Both the position numbers and the translations under genes were made by a program. A stretch of 64,000 nucleotides of DNA from assembly GCA_963788935.1 (NCBI GenBank), contig CAWBIM010000016.1, positions 186,001-250,000 of the forward strand, given 5' to 3'. Source of the stretch: JAOPZW01 sp963788935. GTDB lineage: Bacteria > Actinomycetota > Thermoleophilia > Solirubrobacterales > Solirubrobacteraceae. Below, in pieces: positions 41,131 through 51,105 of this stretch. The notes under the pieces were generated by a model, which saw only the letters and a list, made by a program, of their open reading frames with translations, searched no databases and was not told where the DNA came from. Each line of letters begins with the position of its first letter. Positions within the stretch are counted from its first letter, which is position 1.

Positions 41131-42642
41131 ATGCCCACCATGCTCTCGCCGCTGCGCCGCGCCACGCAGGTGGCCGGCGCCCGTCCCGCCGTCACGTGCG
41201 GCGACGTGACCCTGACCTACGCGGAGACGTGGGACCGCTGCCGCCGGCTCGCGGGTGCCCTGCGGGCGCTCGGCCTCTCGGAGGGCGACCGCGTCGCGGT
41301 CGTCGGCCCGAACTGCCACCGCTACCTCGAGCTGTACGTCGGCCTGCCGGCCGCGGGGCTCGTGATCGTCCCGCTCAACCCGCGCCACTCCGACGCCGAG
41401 CTGCGCTACGCGCTGGATGACTCGGGCGCCAAGGTGCTGTTCGCCGGGCGCCCGGTCGGCGACCTGCCGCCGTGCGTCGGCACGGTGATCGACATGGGGG
41501 AGGGCTACGAGGAGCTGCTCTCGGGCGCCGCGCCGGCCGACTTCCCCGCCCACATCGGCGAGGAGGACCTCGCCGGGATCTTCTACACCGGGGGCACGAC
41601 GGGGGCGTCGAAGGGCGTGATGCTCACCCACCGCAACCTCGTCGCCAACGCGACGCACATGCAGATGGCGTGGCCGTTCTCGCCCGCCACGGTCTGGCTC
41701 GTCGTCGCGCCGCTGTTCCACGCGGCCGGGTCGATCGCCGTGCTCTCGACGATCTGGAACGCCGGCCGCCACGTGCCCGTGCCCGCGTTCGACCCCGGGG
41801 TCGTGCTCGACCTGGTCGCGCGCGAGCGGGTGACCGCGACGCTCGTCGTGCCGAGCATGCTCGCGGCGATGAACGAGGAGCAGCTCGCGCGCCCGCGCGA
41901 CGTCTCGTCGCTCGAGGTCGTGAGCTTCGGCGGCGCGCCGAGCGCGACGGAGACGCTGCGCCGCGCCCACCAGGCGTTTCCCGGCGCGCGCCTGCTGCAC
42001 CTGTACGGCGCGACCGAGACCGCGCCGATCGCGACGTCGCTGCTCGGCGTCGAGGCGCTGCTCGACGCGCCGCAGGCGCGCTCGTGCGGCCAGCCGGCGG
42101 TCGGGGTCGACGTCGAGATCCAGCGCGCCGAGGGCGGGACCGCCCCGGTCGGCGAGGTGGGCGAGGTCGTCGTCCGCGGCCCGAACGTCATGGGCGCGTA
42201 CTGGAACAAGCCCGAGCAGACCGCCGACGCGCTCGTCGACGGCTGGTACCGCACCGGCGACCTCGGCTACATGGACGACCAGGCCTACGTCTACCTCGTC
42301 GACCGCGCGAAGGACATGATCGTCACGGGCGGCGAGAACGTGTACTGCACCGAGGTCGAGGACGTCCTCTACCGCCACCCCGCCGTGCTCGAGGCGGCGG
42401 TCTTCGGCATCCCGGACGAGCGCTGGGGCGAGGCCGTCCACGCCGTCGTCGTGCCGCGCGCCCCGGTGACCGGCGCGGACCTCGTCGCGTACTGCCGCGG
42501 GGCGATCGCGGGCTACAAGGTGCCCAAGACGATCGACGTGCGGGCGGAGCCGCTGCCGAAGTCGGGGGCGGGCAAGGTCCTCAAGCGCGAGCTGCGCGCG
42601 CCGCACTGGGCCGGGCGGGAGTCGATGGTGTCGGGGGCCTGA
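41131..42642 (+). CDS. Acyl-CoA synthetase (AMP-forming), paralogue 1
   Basis: A 503-residue ANL enzyme that activates a carboxylic acid to an acyl-CoA through acyl-AMP. The P-loop is YTGGTTGASKGV, the A5 motif LYGATETAP, YRTGDLG follows, and the catalytic Lys is in LPKSGAGKVLKREL. About 80% of its positions look the same in the next gene, a tandem duplicate. The acid is unknown. The downstream DpgC-like enzyme suggests an arylacetic or similar substrate, which is inference. Confidence 0.88.
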   Translation: MPTMLSPLRRATQVAGARPAVTCGDVTLTYAETWDRCRRLAGALRALGLSEGDRVAVVGPNCHRYLELYVGLPAAGLVIVPLNPRHSDAELRYALDDSGAKVLFAGRPVGDLPPCVGTVIDMGEGYEELLSGAAPADFPAHIGEEDLAGIFYTGGTTGASKGVMLTHRNLVANATHMQMAWPFSPATVWLVVAPLFHAAGSIAVLSTIWNAGRHVPVPAFDPGVVLDLVARERVTATLVVPSMLAAMNEEQLARPRDVSSLEVVSFGGAPSATETLRRAHQAFPGARLLHLYGATETAPIATSLLGVEALLDAPQARSCGQPAVGVDVEIQRAEGGTAPVGEVGEVVVRGPNVMGAYWNKPEQTADALVDGWYRTGDLGYMDDQAYVYLVDRAKDMIVTGGENVYCTEVEDVLYRHPAVLEAAVFGIPDERWGEAVHAVVVPRAPVTGADLVAYCRGAIAGYKVPKTIDVRAEPLPKSGAGKVLKRELRAPHWAGRESMVSGA

Positions 42643-42680
42643 GGGGGACGGGTCCCGCCCACCGCGCGGGCGGCGGGCGG

Positions 42681-42686
42681 TAGCGT
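42681..42686 (+). promoter_or_regulatory. -10 element of acyl-CoA synthetase 2
   Basis: TAGCGT lies seven bases before GTG 42694, indicating a separate leaderless transcript. A 6-bp hairpin (42655-42673) precedes it and could end paralogue 1. Confidence 0.45.
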
Positions 42687-42693
42687 CCGGGCC

Positions 42694-44217
42694 GTGACCC
42701 AGGCCCCGACGATGCTCTGGCCGCTGCGGCGCGCGATCGCGGTCGCCCCGGGCGCGCCCGCGGTCTCGTTCGAGGGCCTCGAGCTGACGTACGCCGAGCT
42801 GTGGGAGCGCTGCCGCCGCCTCGTCGGCGGGCTGCACGCGCTCGGTGCCGGGCGCGGCGACCGCGTCGCCGTCGTCGCCCGGAACTCGCACCGCTACCTC
42901 GAGCTGTACCAGGCGGTCCCGGGCGCGGGGATGGTGCTCGTGCCGCTCAACCACCGCCACGCCGACGCGGAGCTGCGCTACGCGCTGGAGGACTCGGGCG
43001 CGCGGATCCTGTTCACCGACCGCGAGATCGCCGACCTGCCCGCGTGCGTCGAGCACGTCGTCGACGCCGGCGACGGCCACGAGGCGCTGCTCGCCCGCGC
43101 GGACGCGGCCGACTTCCCCGACGACGTCACCGAGGACGACCTCGCCGGGCTCTTCTACACCGGCGGCACGACGGGCGCGGCGAAGGGCGTCATGCTCCGC
43201 CACCGCTCGCTCGTGGCCAACGCGATGCACGTCCAGGCGGTGTGGCCGTTCGACGCCGACACGCGCTTCCTGCTCGTCGCGCCGATGTTCCACCTCGCGG
43301 GCACGCTCGCCGTGCTGGCCACGACGTGGCACGCCGGCCACCAGACGCTGATGCCCGCCTTCGACGCCGCCGGCCTGCTCGACCTCGTCGAGCGCGAGGC
43401 GATCACCGCGACGCAGGTCGTCCCGAGCATGCTGGCGGCGGTCACCGAGGAGCAGCTCGCCCGTCCGCGCGACGTCTCCTCGCTGCGCTTCCTGACCTTC
43501 GGCGGCGCCCCGAGCGCGACCGAGACCCTGCGCCGCGCCCGCCGCGCGTTCCCCGACGCGGAGCTGATGACGATGTACGGCGCGACGGAGACGGCGCCGC
43601 TCGTCACCGCGGTCCGCCGGCTCGAGGCGCGGCTCGACGCGCCGCAGGCGGCGACCTGCGGGCGCCCGCTGGTCGGCGTCGAGGTGCGCATCGTCGACCC
43701 CGAGGACCGCACCCCGCTGGCCCGCGGCGACGTCGGCGAGGTCGCCGTCCGCGGCCCGAACGTGATGGCCGGCTACTGGAACAAGCCCGAGCAGACCGCG
43801 GCCGTGCTCGTCGACGGCTGGTACCACACGGGCGACCTCGGGCGGCTCGACGACGACGGCTACCTCTACCTCGTCGACCGCGCGAAGGACATGATCGTGA
43901 GCGGCGGCGAGAACGTGTACTCGACCGAGGTCGAGGACGTCCTCTACCGCCACCCGGCGGTGCGCGAGGCGGCGGTCTTCGGCATCCCGGACGAGCGCTG
44001 GGGCGAGGCCGTGCACGCCGTCGTCGTCGCGCGCGAGGCCGTGGGCGAGGAGGAGCTCATCGCCCACTGCCGCGCGTCGATCGCCGGCTACAAGGTGCCC
44101 AAGCGCATCGAGCTGCGCGAGGAGCCGCTGCCGAAGTCGGGCGCCGGGAAGGTCCTCAAGCGCGAGCTCCGGGCCCCGTACTGGGAGGGCCGCGAGTCGA
44201 TGGTGTCGGGCGCGTGA
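42694..44217 (+). CDS. Acyl-CoA synthetase (AMP-forming), paralogue 2
   Basis: A 507-residue ANL enzyme closely related to the preceding gene: YTGGTTGAAKGV, MYGATETAP, YHTGDLG and LPKSGAGKVLKREL. It ends with the same ESMVSGA. Differences cluster in the middle of the protein, for instance SLRFLTFGGAPSATET against SLEVVSFGGAPSATET and the loop after ATETAP, so the two may accept different acids. It starts with GTG and lies 31 bases before the DpgC-like gene. Confidence 0.88.
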   Translation: MTQAPTMLWPLRRAIAVAPGAPAVSFEGLELTYAELWERCRRLVGGLHALGAGRGDRVAVVARNSHRYLELYQAVPGAGMVLVPLNHRHADAELRYALEDSGARILFTDREIADLPACVEHVVDAGDGHEALLARADAADFPDDVTEDDLAGLFYTGGTTGAAKGVMLRHRSLVANAMHVQAVWPFDADTRFLLVAPMFHLAGTLAVLATTWHAGHQTLMPAFDAAGLLDLVEREAITATQVVPSMLAAVTEEQLARPRDVSSLRFLTFGGAPSATETLRRARRAFPDAELMTMYGATETAPLVTAVRRLEARLDAPQAATCGRPLVGVEVRIVDPEDRTPLARGDVGEVAVRGPNVMAGYWNKPEQTAAVLVDGWYHTGDLGRLDDDGYLYLVDRAKDMIVSGGENVYSTEVEDVLYRHPAVREAAVFGIPDERWGEAVHAVVVAREAVGEEELIAHCRASIAGYKVPKRIELREEPLPKSGAGKVLKRELRAPYWEGRESMVSGA

Positions 44218-44248
44218 GCCGCGTGGGCCCGGACGAAGGGAGAGCGTG

Positions 44249-45448
44249 ATGGCCGACCTGCAGACGACCTCGCCCGCCGCGCGGGCCGAGCGCGAGGCGC
44301 GGATCGCCGCGCGCGCCGAGGCGGTCTACGAGGAGGTGACGGACGGCCTGCGCCGGTCGCTGCGCCTGTCCGAGGTCGTCTACGAGGCGGCCGACCGCCA
44401 TCCCGACCTGCTCCCGACCCGGGCGGCGATCGACGCCGAGCGCGAGCTGCTCCAGAAGGACAAGCAGGGCCTCGAGATCGACCAGGGCGTGTTCCTCGCG
44501 CACCTGCTCGCCCACCCGCGGATCGGCCCGCACCTGCTCCACGCGATGTCCCAGCCCAAGGCCGACGCGCTCGAGCACCTCGACACGCTCCGCGCGACCG
44601 GCAGCGTCGACCTCGGCGTCGCGCGCGTGGACCGCGACGGCGACGTCGGGCTCATCACGACCCAGAACGACGCGTTCCTCAACTCCGAGGACGACCCGTC
44701 GGTCGCCGCGCTCGAGACGGCGGTCGACCTCGTGCTGCTCGACGACGCGATCCGCGTCGCGGTGCTGCGCGGCGGCGTCGCGACCCACGCGAAGTACGCC
44801 GGGCGCCGGATCTTCGGCTCCGGCCTGAACCTCACGCACCTCTACTACGGCAAGATCTCGCTCGTCGAGTTCATGCTCGAGCGCGAGCTCGGGGCGCTGG
44901 CGAAGATGTATCGCGGCCACGACCTCGGCGCGCCCGGCCAGCCGCTCGAGGACCGGCGCGAGAAGCCGTTCGTCGCCGCCGTGGAGTCCTTCGCGATCGG
45001 GGGCTCGTGCCAGATCCTGCTCGTCATGGACCGCGTGATCGCGGAGGCCGGGGCGTACTTCAACCTGCCGGCGCGCAAGGAGGGCATCGTCCCCGGCTGC
45101 GCGAACCTGCGCCTGCCCCGCTTCGTCGGCGAGCGCGCGACCCGCCAGGCGATCTTCTTCAACCGCGACTTCCTCGCCGACAGTCCCGAGGGCCGGATGC
45201 TGGCCGACGAGGTCGTGTCCGCCGGTGACGTCGACGGCGCGATCGCACACGCGGCGACGGAGCTCATGAGCGCCGGCGAGACGAGCCTCGTCGCCAACCG
45301 CCGCCAGCTGCGCGTCGCCGCGGAGCCGCTCGACGTGTTCCGCGCCTACATGGCGAGCTACGCGCGCGAGCAGGCGTACTGCTTCTACAGCCCGGCGCTC
45401 ATCGACAACCTCGAGCGCAACTGGGAGGCCAAGCGGCGCCGGCTGTGA
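44249..45448 (+). CDS. DpgC-like enoyl-CoA hydratase-fold enzyme (putative acyl-CoA dioxygenase)
   Basis: A 399-residue crotonase-fold protein with the long N-terminal helical domain of DpgC, the cofactor-independent (3,5-dihydroxyphenyl)acetyl-CoA 1,2-dioxygenase of glycopeptide biosynthesis. Matching wording from memory includes KQGLEIDQGVFLAHLL, GVVDLGVARVD-type SVDLGVARVDRDGDVG, AGRRIFGSGLNLTHLYYGKIS, AVESFAIGGSCQILLV and ARKEGIVPGCANLRLPRF. Ordinary crotonases are ~260 residues. No DpgA/B/D genes are nearby; instead two acyl-CoA ligases precede it. It may oxidise or isomerise an aryl-acyl-CoA. ATG 44249 follows GGGAGAG. Confidence 0.8.
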   Translation: MADLQTTSPAARAEREARIAARAEAVYEEVTDGLRRSLRLSEVVYEAADRHPDLLPTRAAIDAERELLQKDKQGLEIDQGVFLAHLLAHPRIGPHLLHAMSQPKADALEHLDTLRATGSVDLGVARVDRDGDVGLITTQNDAFLNSEDDPSVAALETAVDLVLLDDAIRVAVLRGGVATHAKYAGRRIFGSGLNLTHLYYGKISLVEFMLERELGALAKMYRGHDLGAPGQPLEDRREKPFVAAVESFAIGGSCQILLVMDRVIAEAGAYFNLPARKEGIVPGCANLRLPRFVGERATRQAIFFNRDFLADSPEGRMLADEVVSAGDVDGAIAHAATELMSAGETSLVANRRQLRVAAEPLDVFRAYMASYAREQAYCFYSPALIDNLERNWEAKRRRL

Positions 45449-45466
45449 GCGCGGCCGCGGACCGCC

Positions 45467-45472
45467 TACTCT
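45467..45472 (+). promoter_or_regulatory. -10 element of proA
   Basis: TACTCT lies six bases before ATG 45479, so proA has its own leaderless promoter despite following other genes closely. Confidence 0.5.
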
Positions 45473-45478
45473 TTCTCC

Positions 45479-46754
45479 ATGGCCGTCACCGCCCAGTCCG
45501 TCGCCGACCTCTGCCGCACCGCCCAGGACGCCTCGCGGGTGCTCGCGACGCTCGACAGCGCCACGAAGAACTCCGCGCTGCACGCGATCGCCGACGCCCT
45601 CGTCGCCCGCACGCCGGAGATCCTCGAGGCCAACGCCCGCGACATGGACGCGGGCCGCGAGAACGGCCTCTCGCCGGCGCTCCTCGACCGCCTCGCGCTC
45701 GACGGCGCGCGCGTCGCCGGGATCGCCGCCGGCGTGCGCTCGATCGCGGCGCTGCCGGACCCGGTCGGCGAGGTCATCGACGGCTTCCGGCTGGCCGAAC
45801 GGCCTGGACGTGCGCAAGGTCCGCGTGCCGCTGGGCGTGATCGCCGTCGTCTACGAGGCGCGCCCGAACGTCACGATCGACGCCGCCGCGCTGTGCCTGA
45901 AGTCCGGCAACGCCATCGTCCTGCGCGGCTCCTCGTCGGCGGCCCACTCGAACGCCGTGCTCGCGGGCATCGCGGCCGACGCCGCCGAGTCCGCCGGCCT
46001 GCCCGAGGGCGCGATCGCCCTGGTCGCCGGCGGCGGCCGCGAGGAGCTCGCGGAGCTCGCGACCCAGAACGGGGTCGTCGACCTCATCATCCCGCGCGGC
46101 GGGGAGGGCCTGAAGAACGCGCTCAAGGGCGTCGCGACGGTGCCGGTGATCTACGCCGCGTCGGGCAACTGCCACGTCTACGTCGATGCCGGCGCGGACC
46201 TCGAGGCCGCCGAGCGGATCATCGTCAACGCCAAGACCCAGCGGCCGGGCGTGTGCAACGCGGCGGAGACGCTGCTCGTCCACGTCGACGCGGCCGGGGC
46301 GTTCCTGCCCCGCGCGCTGCGCGCGCTGCAGGCCGACGGCGTCGAGCTGCGCGTGGACGGCCGCAGCCGCGCCGCGGCCGGCGAGGAGCTGTCGCGCTCG
46401 CTGCTGCCCGCCGAGGACGAGGACTGGGACACGGAGTTCCTCGCGCTCGTGCTCGCCGTGAAGGTCGTCGACTCGGTCGACGAGGCGATCGAGCACATCA
46501 ACGCCCACGGCTCCGGCCATTCGGAGGCGATCGTGACCCGCGACGCGGTCGCCGCGCGCGCGTTCGAGAAGGGCGTCGACGCGGCCTGTGTCTACATCAA
46601 CGCCTCGACGCGCTTCACCGACGGCGGCGAGTTCGGCCTGGGCGCCGAGATCGGCAACTCGACCCAGAAGCTCCACGCGCGCGGGCCGATCGCGCTGCGC
46701 GAGCTGTGCACGTTCAAGTACGTCGTCCAGGGCGACGGCCACATCCGTCCTTGA
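45479..46754 (+). CDS. proA: Gamma-glutamyl phosphate reductase, one-base frameshift as sequenced
   Basis: The enzyme reduces glutamyl-5-phosphate to the semialdehyde in proline synthesis. Bases 45479-45796 encode the N-terminal 106 residues (ATKNSALHAIADAL, ANARDMDAGRENGLS, PVGEVIDGFRLA). The rest (LDVRKVRVPLGVIAVVYEARPN, LRGSSSAAHSN, catalytic Cys in QRPGVCNAAETLLVH) is one frame over. Removing G45797 restores NGLDVRKV and a 424-residue protein of normal length. The error type recurs in leuS and other genes, so the gene is probably intact in the organism. Confidence 0.88.
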
Positions 46755-46835
46755 CCGTCGCCGCGCTCCCGCGGCGGGGCCGCGGCCGGCGGGCGCGCTC
46801 ATCGCTCCGCCGTCCCCGCGCGCCGGGCCGTCCCG

Positions 46836-47456
46836 GTGGCTGAGGTCGGGATCCTGGGCGGGACCTTCAATCCGCCCCACGTCGGCCACCTCGTGATGGT
46901 CCAGGAGGCGCTGCACCAGCTCGCGCTCGACCGCGTCGTGCTCATGCCGGTCGCCCAGCCGCCCCACAAGGAGGCCGAGGCGGACCCGGGCGCGGAGGCC
47001 CGGCTCGCGCTCTGCCGCCTCGCCGTGGCCGACGCGCCCGACGTCTCGGTCTGCGACTTCGAGATCGAGCGGGGCGGTGCGTCGTATACGGTCGATACCC
47101 TGAGAGCACTGCATGACCGCGTACCGGAGCACGCCCTGACCTTCATCGTCGGCGGGGACATGGCTGACAGCCTCCCCACCTGGAAGGAGCCGGAGGCCGT
47201 CCTGGACTTGGCGCGACTGGCCGTCGCCGAGCGGGACGGACTGCGCCGCGAGGACATCGCGGCCCGGCTGGAGCCGTTGCACCGGGGCGATCGCGTCGTG
47301 TTCTTCGACATGCCCCGCATCGACCTGTCCTCGTCGGCGATCCGCGATCGGGTCGCCGGCGGACGCCCACTCAAGTACCTCGTCCCCGATCCGGTGGCCG
47401 CCGCCATCCGATCCCGCCGCCTGTACCAATCCCCTGCTGGGAGGCCTGCCGCATGA
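46836..47456 (+). CDS. nadD: Nicotinate-nucleotide adenylyltransferase
   Basis: A 206-residue enzyme of NAD synthesis starting at GTG 46836. The nucleotidyl-transferase motif is GILGGTFNPPHVGHL with MPVAQPPHK; the C-terminal ISSS-type motif appears as IDLSSSAIRDRV. It overlaps rsfS by ATGA, the usual nadD-rsfS pairing. Confidence 0.95.
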   Translation: MAEVGILGGTFNPPHVGHLVMVQEALHQLALDRVVLMPVAQPPHKEAEADPGAEARLALCRLAVADAPDVSVCDFEIERGGASYTVDTLRALHDRVPEHALTFIVGGDMADSLPTWKEPEAVLDLARLAVAERDGLRREDIAARLEPLHRGDRVVFFDMPRIDLSSSAIRDRVAGGRPLKYLVPDPVAAAIRSRRLYQSPAGRPAA

Positions 47457-47851
47457 CCCTGAGCCCGGAGCGGCTCGCAACCACCGCCGCGGCGCTCGCC
47501 GCGGACAAGAAGGCATCCGACATCGTCGTCCTCGACCTGCGCGCGGCCGCCGCCTACACGGACTTCTTCGTGATCGTGTCGGGCACGTCCGACCGGCAGG
47601 CGAAGGCGATCCACGACGGCATCCACCTCGGCCTCAAGACGCATGAGGGCCTGCTGCCGCGGCGCGTCGAGGGCGTCCGCGAGGCGCGTTGGATCCTCAT
47701 GGACTACCTCGACATCGTCGTCCACGTCTTCACGCCGGAGACCCGCGACTTCTACCGGCTCGAATCGCTCTGGGGCGACGTGCCCCGCAGCGACCTCGAC
47801 CCCGTCGAGCTGCTCTCCGAGCTGCCCGACGCCGCCCGCGTCGCGGGCTGA
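47453..47851 (+). CDS. rsfS: Ribosome silencing factor RsfS
   Basis: A 132-residue protein that binds L14 and blocks subunit joining in starvation. Signatures are KKASDIVVLDLR, YTDFFVIVSGTSDRQAKAI, ARWILMDYLDIVVHVF and YRLESLWGD. It ends convergent with a tRNA gene, with a shared hairpin between them. Confidence 0.94.
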   Translation: MTLSPERLATTAAALAADKKASDIVVLDLRAAAAYTDFFVIVSGTSDRQAKAIHDGIHLGLKTHEGLLPRRVEGVREARWILMDYLDIVVHVFTPETRDFYRLESLWGDVPRSDLDPVELLSELPDAARVAG

Positions 47852-47874
47852 GCGCGTCGATCCGAGAACGACGA

Positions 47875-47896
47875 AGGCCACCCGGGTGGGTGGCCT
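47875..47896. terminator. Bidirectional terminator between rsfS and the tRNA gene
   Basis: A 9-bp perfect stem (AGGCCACCC / GGGTGGCCT) with a GGGT loop, 23 bases after rsfS and 8 bases beyond the tRNA 3' end on the other strand. Confidence 0.65.
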
Positions 47897-47901
47897 CGGC
47901 G

Positions 47902-47977
<76 letters not shown>

Positions 47978-48079
47978 AAGCTCGGTGCTGGCGCCGATTG
48001 TACCGGGCATGGCCGGACGACTCAGGCCCGGGTCGGTCGAGGGCGCCGACGCTCCCGGCTCTATCCTTGACGACCCCGT

Positions 48080-50553
48080 ATGGCCGAGTACCGCTACGAC
48101 CCCAAGCAGATCGAGCCCCGCTGGCAGAAGGTGTGGGCCGACGAGCGCACCTGGGAGGTCGACAACCCCGGTTCGTCGACCGCCGGGCGCGACGGCGACG
48201 GCCGCAAGGCCTACGCCCTCGTCATGCTGCCCTACCCCAGCGGCGAGCCGCACATCGGGCACCTGAAGGTCTACTCGGTCGGCGATGCGGTCGCGCACTT
48301 CCACCGCCGCGCCGGGCGGCGCGTCCTGCAGCCGATGGGCTACGACGCGTTCGGCCTGCCGGCGGAGAACCACGCGATCTCGACCGGCCAGCACCCCCGC
48401 GACTCGACGAACGCCGCCATCGCCGCGTTCCAGCGTCAGTTCCGCGAGTGGGGCATCTCGATCGACTGGTCGCGCGAGTTCGGCACCCACGACCCGCGCT
48501 ACTACCGCTGGACGCAGTGGATCTTCCTGCAGCTCTACGAGCACGGCCTGGCCTACCGCAAGGAGGCGGCGGTCAAGTGGTGCCCGAACGACCAGACGGT
48601 GCTGGCCAACGAGCAGGTGATCGACGGGCGCTGCGAGCGCTGCGGCGCGGAGGTCGAGGCCAAGCAGCTCGAGCAGTGGTTCTTCCGCATCACCGACTAC
48701 GCCGACCGCCTGCTCGACGACCTGGACACGGTCGAGTGGCCCGAGCACGTCAAGACGATGCAGCGCAACTGGATCGGGCGCTCGGAGGGCGCCGAGGTCA
48801 CGTTCCGCTGCGACGAGCTCGGGATCGACTACCCGGTCTTCACGACGCGGCCGGACACGCTGTTCGGCGCGACGTTCTTCGTGATGGCCCCGGAGCACCC
48901 GGACATCGAGCGCCTGGCCGCGGGCACGGGCCGCGAGCAGGAGGTGCGCCACTACGTCAACCACGCGCTGAACGAGTCCAGCGAGGAGCGCGGGGCGGCG
49001 GACAAGGAGAAGACGGGCGTCTTCCTGGGCCGGCACGTCATCAACCCGGTCAACGGCGAGCGGCTGCCGATGTACGTCGCCGACTACGTGCTGATGGAGT
49101 ACGGCACCGGCGCGATCATGGCCGTCCCGGCGCACGACGTCCGCGACTACGCGTTCGCGACGAAGTTCGAGCTGCCGATCCGGCGGGTCATCGAGGCGCC
49201 CGACGGCGACGACGAGCTGCCCTACACCGGCGACGGTGTGCTCGTGAACTCGGCCCCCGAGTTCGACGGGCTGCACAACCGCGAGGCGATGCAGAAGATC
49301 GTCGACTGGCTCGACCGCGAGGGCAAGGGCCACCGCTCGATCAACTACCGCCTGCGCGACTGGCTGCTCTCCCGCCAGCGCTACTGGGGCTGCCCGATCC
49401 CGATCGTCCACTGCCCGACCGACGGAATCGTCGCGGTGCCCGAGAGCGACCTGCCGATCCTGCTGCCGGACATCCGGGACTACGCGCCGCGCGGGCGCTC
49501 GCCCCTGGCCGCCGCCGACGACTGGGTCAACACGACCTGCCCGCGCTGTGGCGGGCCGGCCCGGCGCGAGACCGACACGATGGACACCTTCGTCGACTCG
49601 TCCTGGTACTTCCTGCGCTACTGCGACCCCGACAACGACGAGGCCGCGTTCGACAAGGACGTCGTCGACTACTGGATGCCGGTGGACCAGTACATCGGCG
49701 GCGTGGAGCACGCGATCCTGCACCTGATGTACGCGCGCTTCTTCACGAAGGCGCTCGCGGACCTCGGGCACCTGAACGTCCAGGAGCCGTTCGCGCGGCT
49801 GTTCACCCAGGGCATGATCACCCGCGACGGCGCGAAGATGTCCAAGTCGCGCGGGAACGTCGTCTCGCCGCAGGCGATCGTCGACCGCCTCGGCGCGGAC
49901 ACCGCCCGCGCGTACATCCTGTTCATCGGGCCGCCCGACCAGGACGCCGACTGGGCCGACGAGGGCGCCGAGGGCGTGCACCGGTTCCTGAGCCGGCTGT
50001 GGCGGCTGAGCGCGGAGATCTCCGACACGACCGCCGGACGAGCCCGTGCCGTCCGATCCGGCCGGGCCGGACCTCGGACCTCGTCCGCAAGGCGCACTGG
50101 GCGATCGAGAAGGTCACCAACGACATGGCCGGCCGGTTCGCGTTCAACACCGCGATCGCCGCGATCATGGAGCTGACGAACGACGCCTCGCGGCTGCGCG
50201 ACCGCGCGGGCGCCGGGGCGATGCGCTTCGCGCTGCAGACCGCCAACTCGCTGCTGTTCCCCTTCGCCCCGCACACCGCGGCCGACGGCTACGAGCGCCT
50301 GACGGGCCGCCGCGTATGGGAGGAGGAGTGGCCGGCGGCGGAGCATCGCTTCCTCGAGCGCGACACCTACCAGCTGGTCTGCCAGGTCAACGGCCGCGTG
50401 CGCGATCGCGTCGAGGCGCCGTCGGGCGCCCCGCGCGATGAGCTCGAGCAGCTCGCGCTGGCCGCGCCGAACGTCCAGGCCCACATCGACGGCAAGGACG
50501 TCGTCAAGGTGATCGTGGTGCCGGACAAGCTCGTCAACGTCGTCGTTCGCTGA
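48080..50553 (+). CDS. leuS: Leucyl-tRNA synthetase, two one-base frameshifts as sequenced
   Basis: The HIGH motif is SGEPHIGHLKVY, the editing domain shows TTRPDTLFGATFFV, KMSKS is GAKMSKSRGN, and the C terminus is DGKDVVKVIVVPDKLVNVVV. Bases 48080-50032 are in one frame. Deleting G50033 gives PDEPVPSDPAGPDL, and deleting G50076 then leads into DLVRKAHWAIEKVTNDMAG and the anticodon-binding domain. The corrected protein has about 823 residues, a normal length. Because the enzyme is essential, the breaks must be sequence errors or be bypassed somehow. TATCCT 12 bases before the ATG may be its -10. Confidence 0.9.
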
Positions 50554-50585
50554 GGGCGCGCGGTGCGCGCCGCGCGTGGGGACGG

Positions 50586-51044
50586 ATGACGCGCGCTCCG
50601 TACGTCGCGGTCGTCGGTCCGGGCGAGGCGTCACCGCAGGAGCTCCACGCGGCGGAGGACATCGGCGCCGGCCTGGCCGCCGCCGGTGCGGTCGTCGTCA
50701 CCGGCGGGCTCGGCGGCGTGATGGAGGCCGCCTGCCGCGGCGCGCGCTCGCGGCGCGGGCGCACGATCGGGATCCTCCCGGGCGAGGATCGTGAAGCAGC
50801 CAACGGCTGGGTCGAGATCGCGATCGCGACGGGCCTCGGCGAGCTGCGCAACGGGCTCGTCGTCCGCGCGGCCGACGCGCTCGTGGCCGTCGGCGGCGCC
50901 TACGGGACGCTGTCGGAGGTCGCGCTGGCGCTCAAGCTCGGGCGGCCGGTCGTCGGGCTCGGAACGTGGGACGTGCATGGGATCGAGCACGTTTCCACGC
51001 CCGAGGAGGCGCTCGACCGAATCGCGCGTCACTTGGTGCAGTGA
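50586..51044 (+). CDS. TIGR00725-type Rossmann protein (LOG/DprA-like fold)
   Basis: A 152-residue single-domain protein. The fold starts YVAVVGPGEASPQELHAAEDIG, has a phosphate loop VVTGGLGGVMEAACRGAR and a second glycine loop VAVGGAYGTLSEVALALKLG, as in lysine-decarboxylase-like/LOG nucleotide-binding proteins, but the PGGxGTxxE motif reads GGAYGTLSE. Function is unknown for this subfamily. It stands between leuS and the competence genes. Confidence 0.8.
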   Translation: MTRAPYVAVVGPGEASPQELHAAEDIGAGLAAAGAVVVTGGLGGVMEAACRGARSRRGRTIGILPGEDREAANGWVEIAIATGLGELRNGLVVRAADALVAVGGAYGTLSEVALALKLGRPVVGLGTWDVHGIEHVSTPEEALDRIARHLVQ

Positions 51045-51093
51045 CGACACAGTTTTGGTGCAAATCGGGGGTCACATGTAACGCGCGCCCGCC

Positions 51094-51099
51094 TAGCCT
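51094..51099 (+). promoter_or_regulatory. -10 element of comEA
   Basis: TAGCCT lies six bases before ATG 51106. The 60 bases upstream are unusually AT-rich for this window (ACAGTTTTGGTGCAAATC), which fits a promoter region. Confidence 0.45.
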
Positions 51100-51105
51100 C
51101 GGGCC

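Noticed and set aside
50033..50076. Programmed frameshifting in leuS
   Set aside because: There is no slippery heptamer or pseudoknot signal, two shifts would be needed, and the same type of insertion occurs in unrelated genes. Sequence error is simpler.
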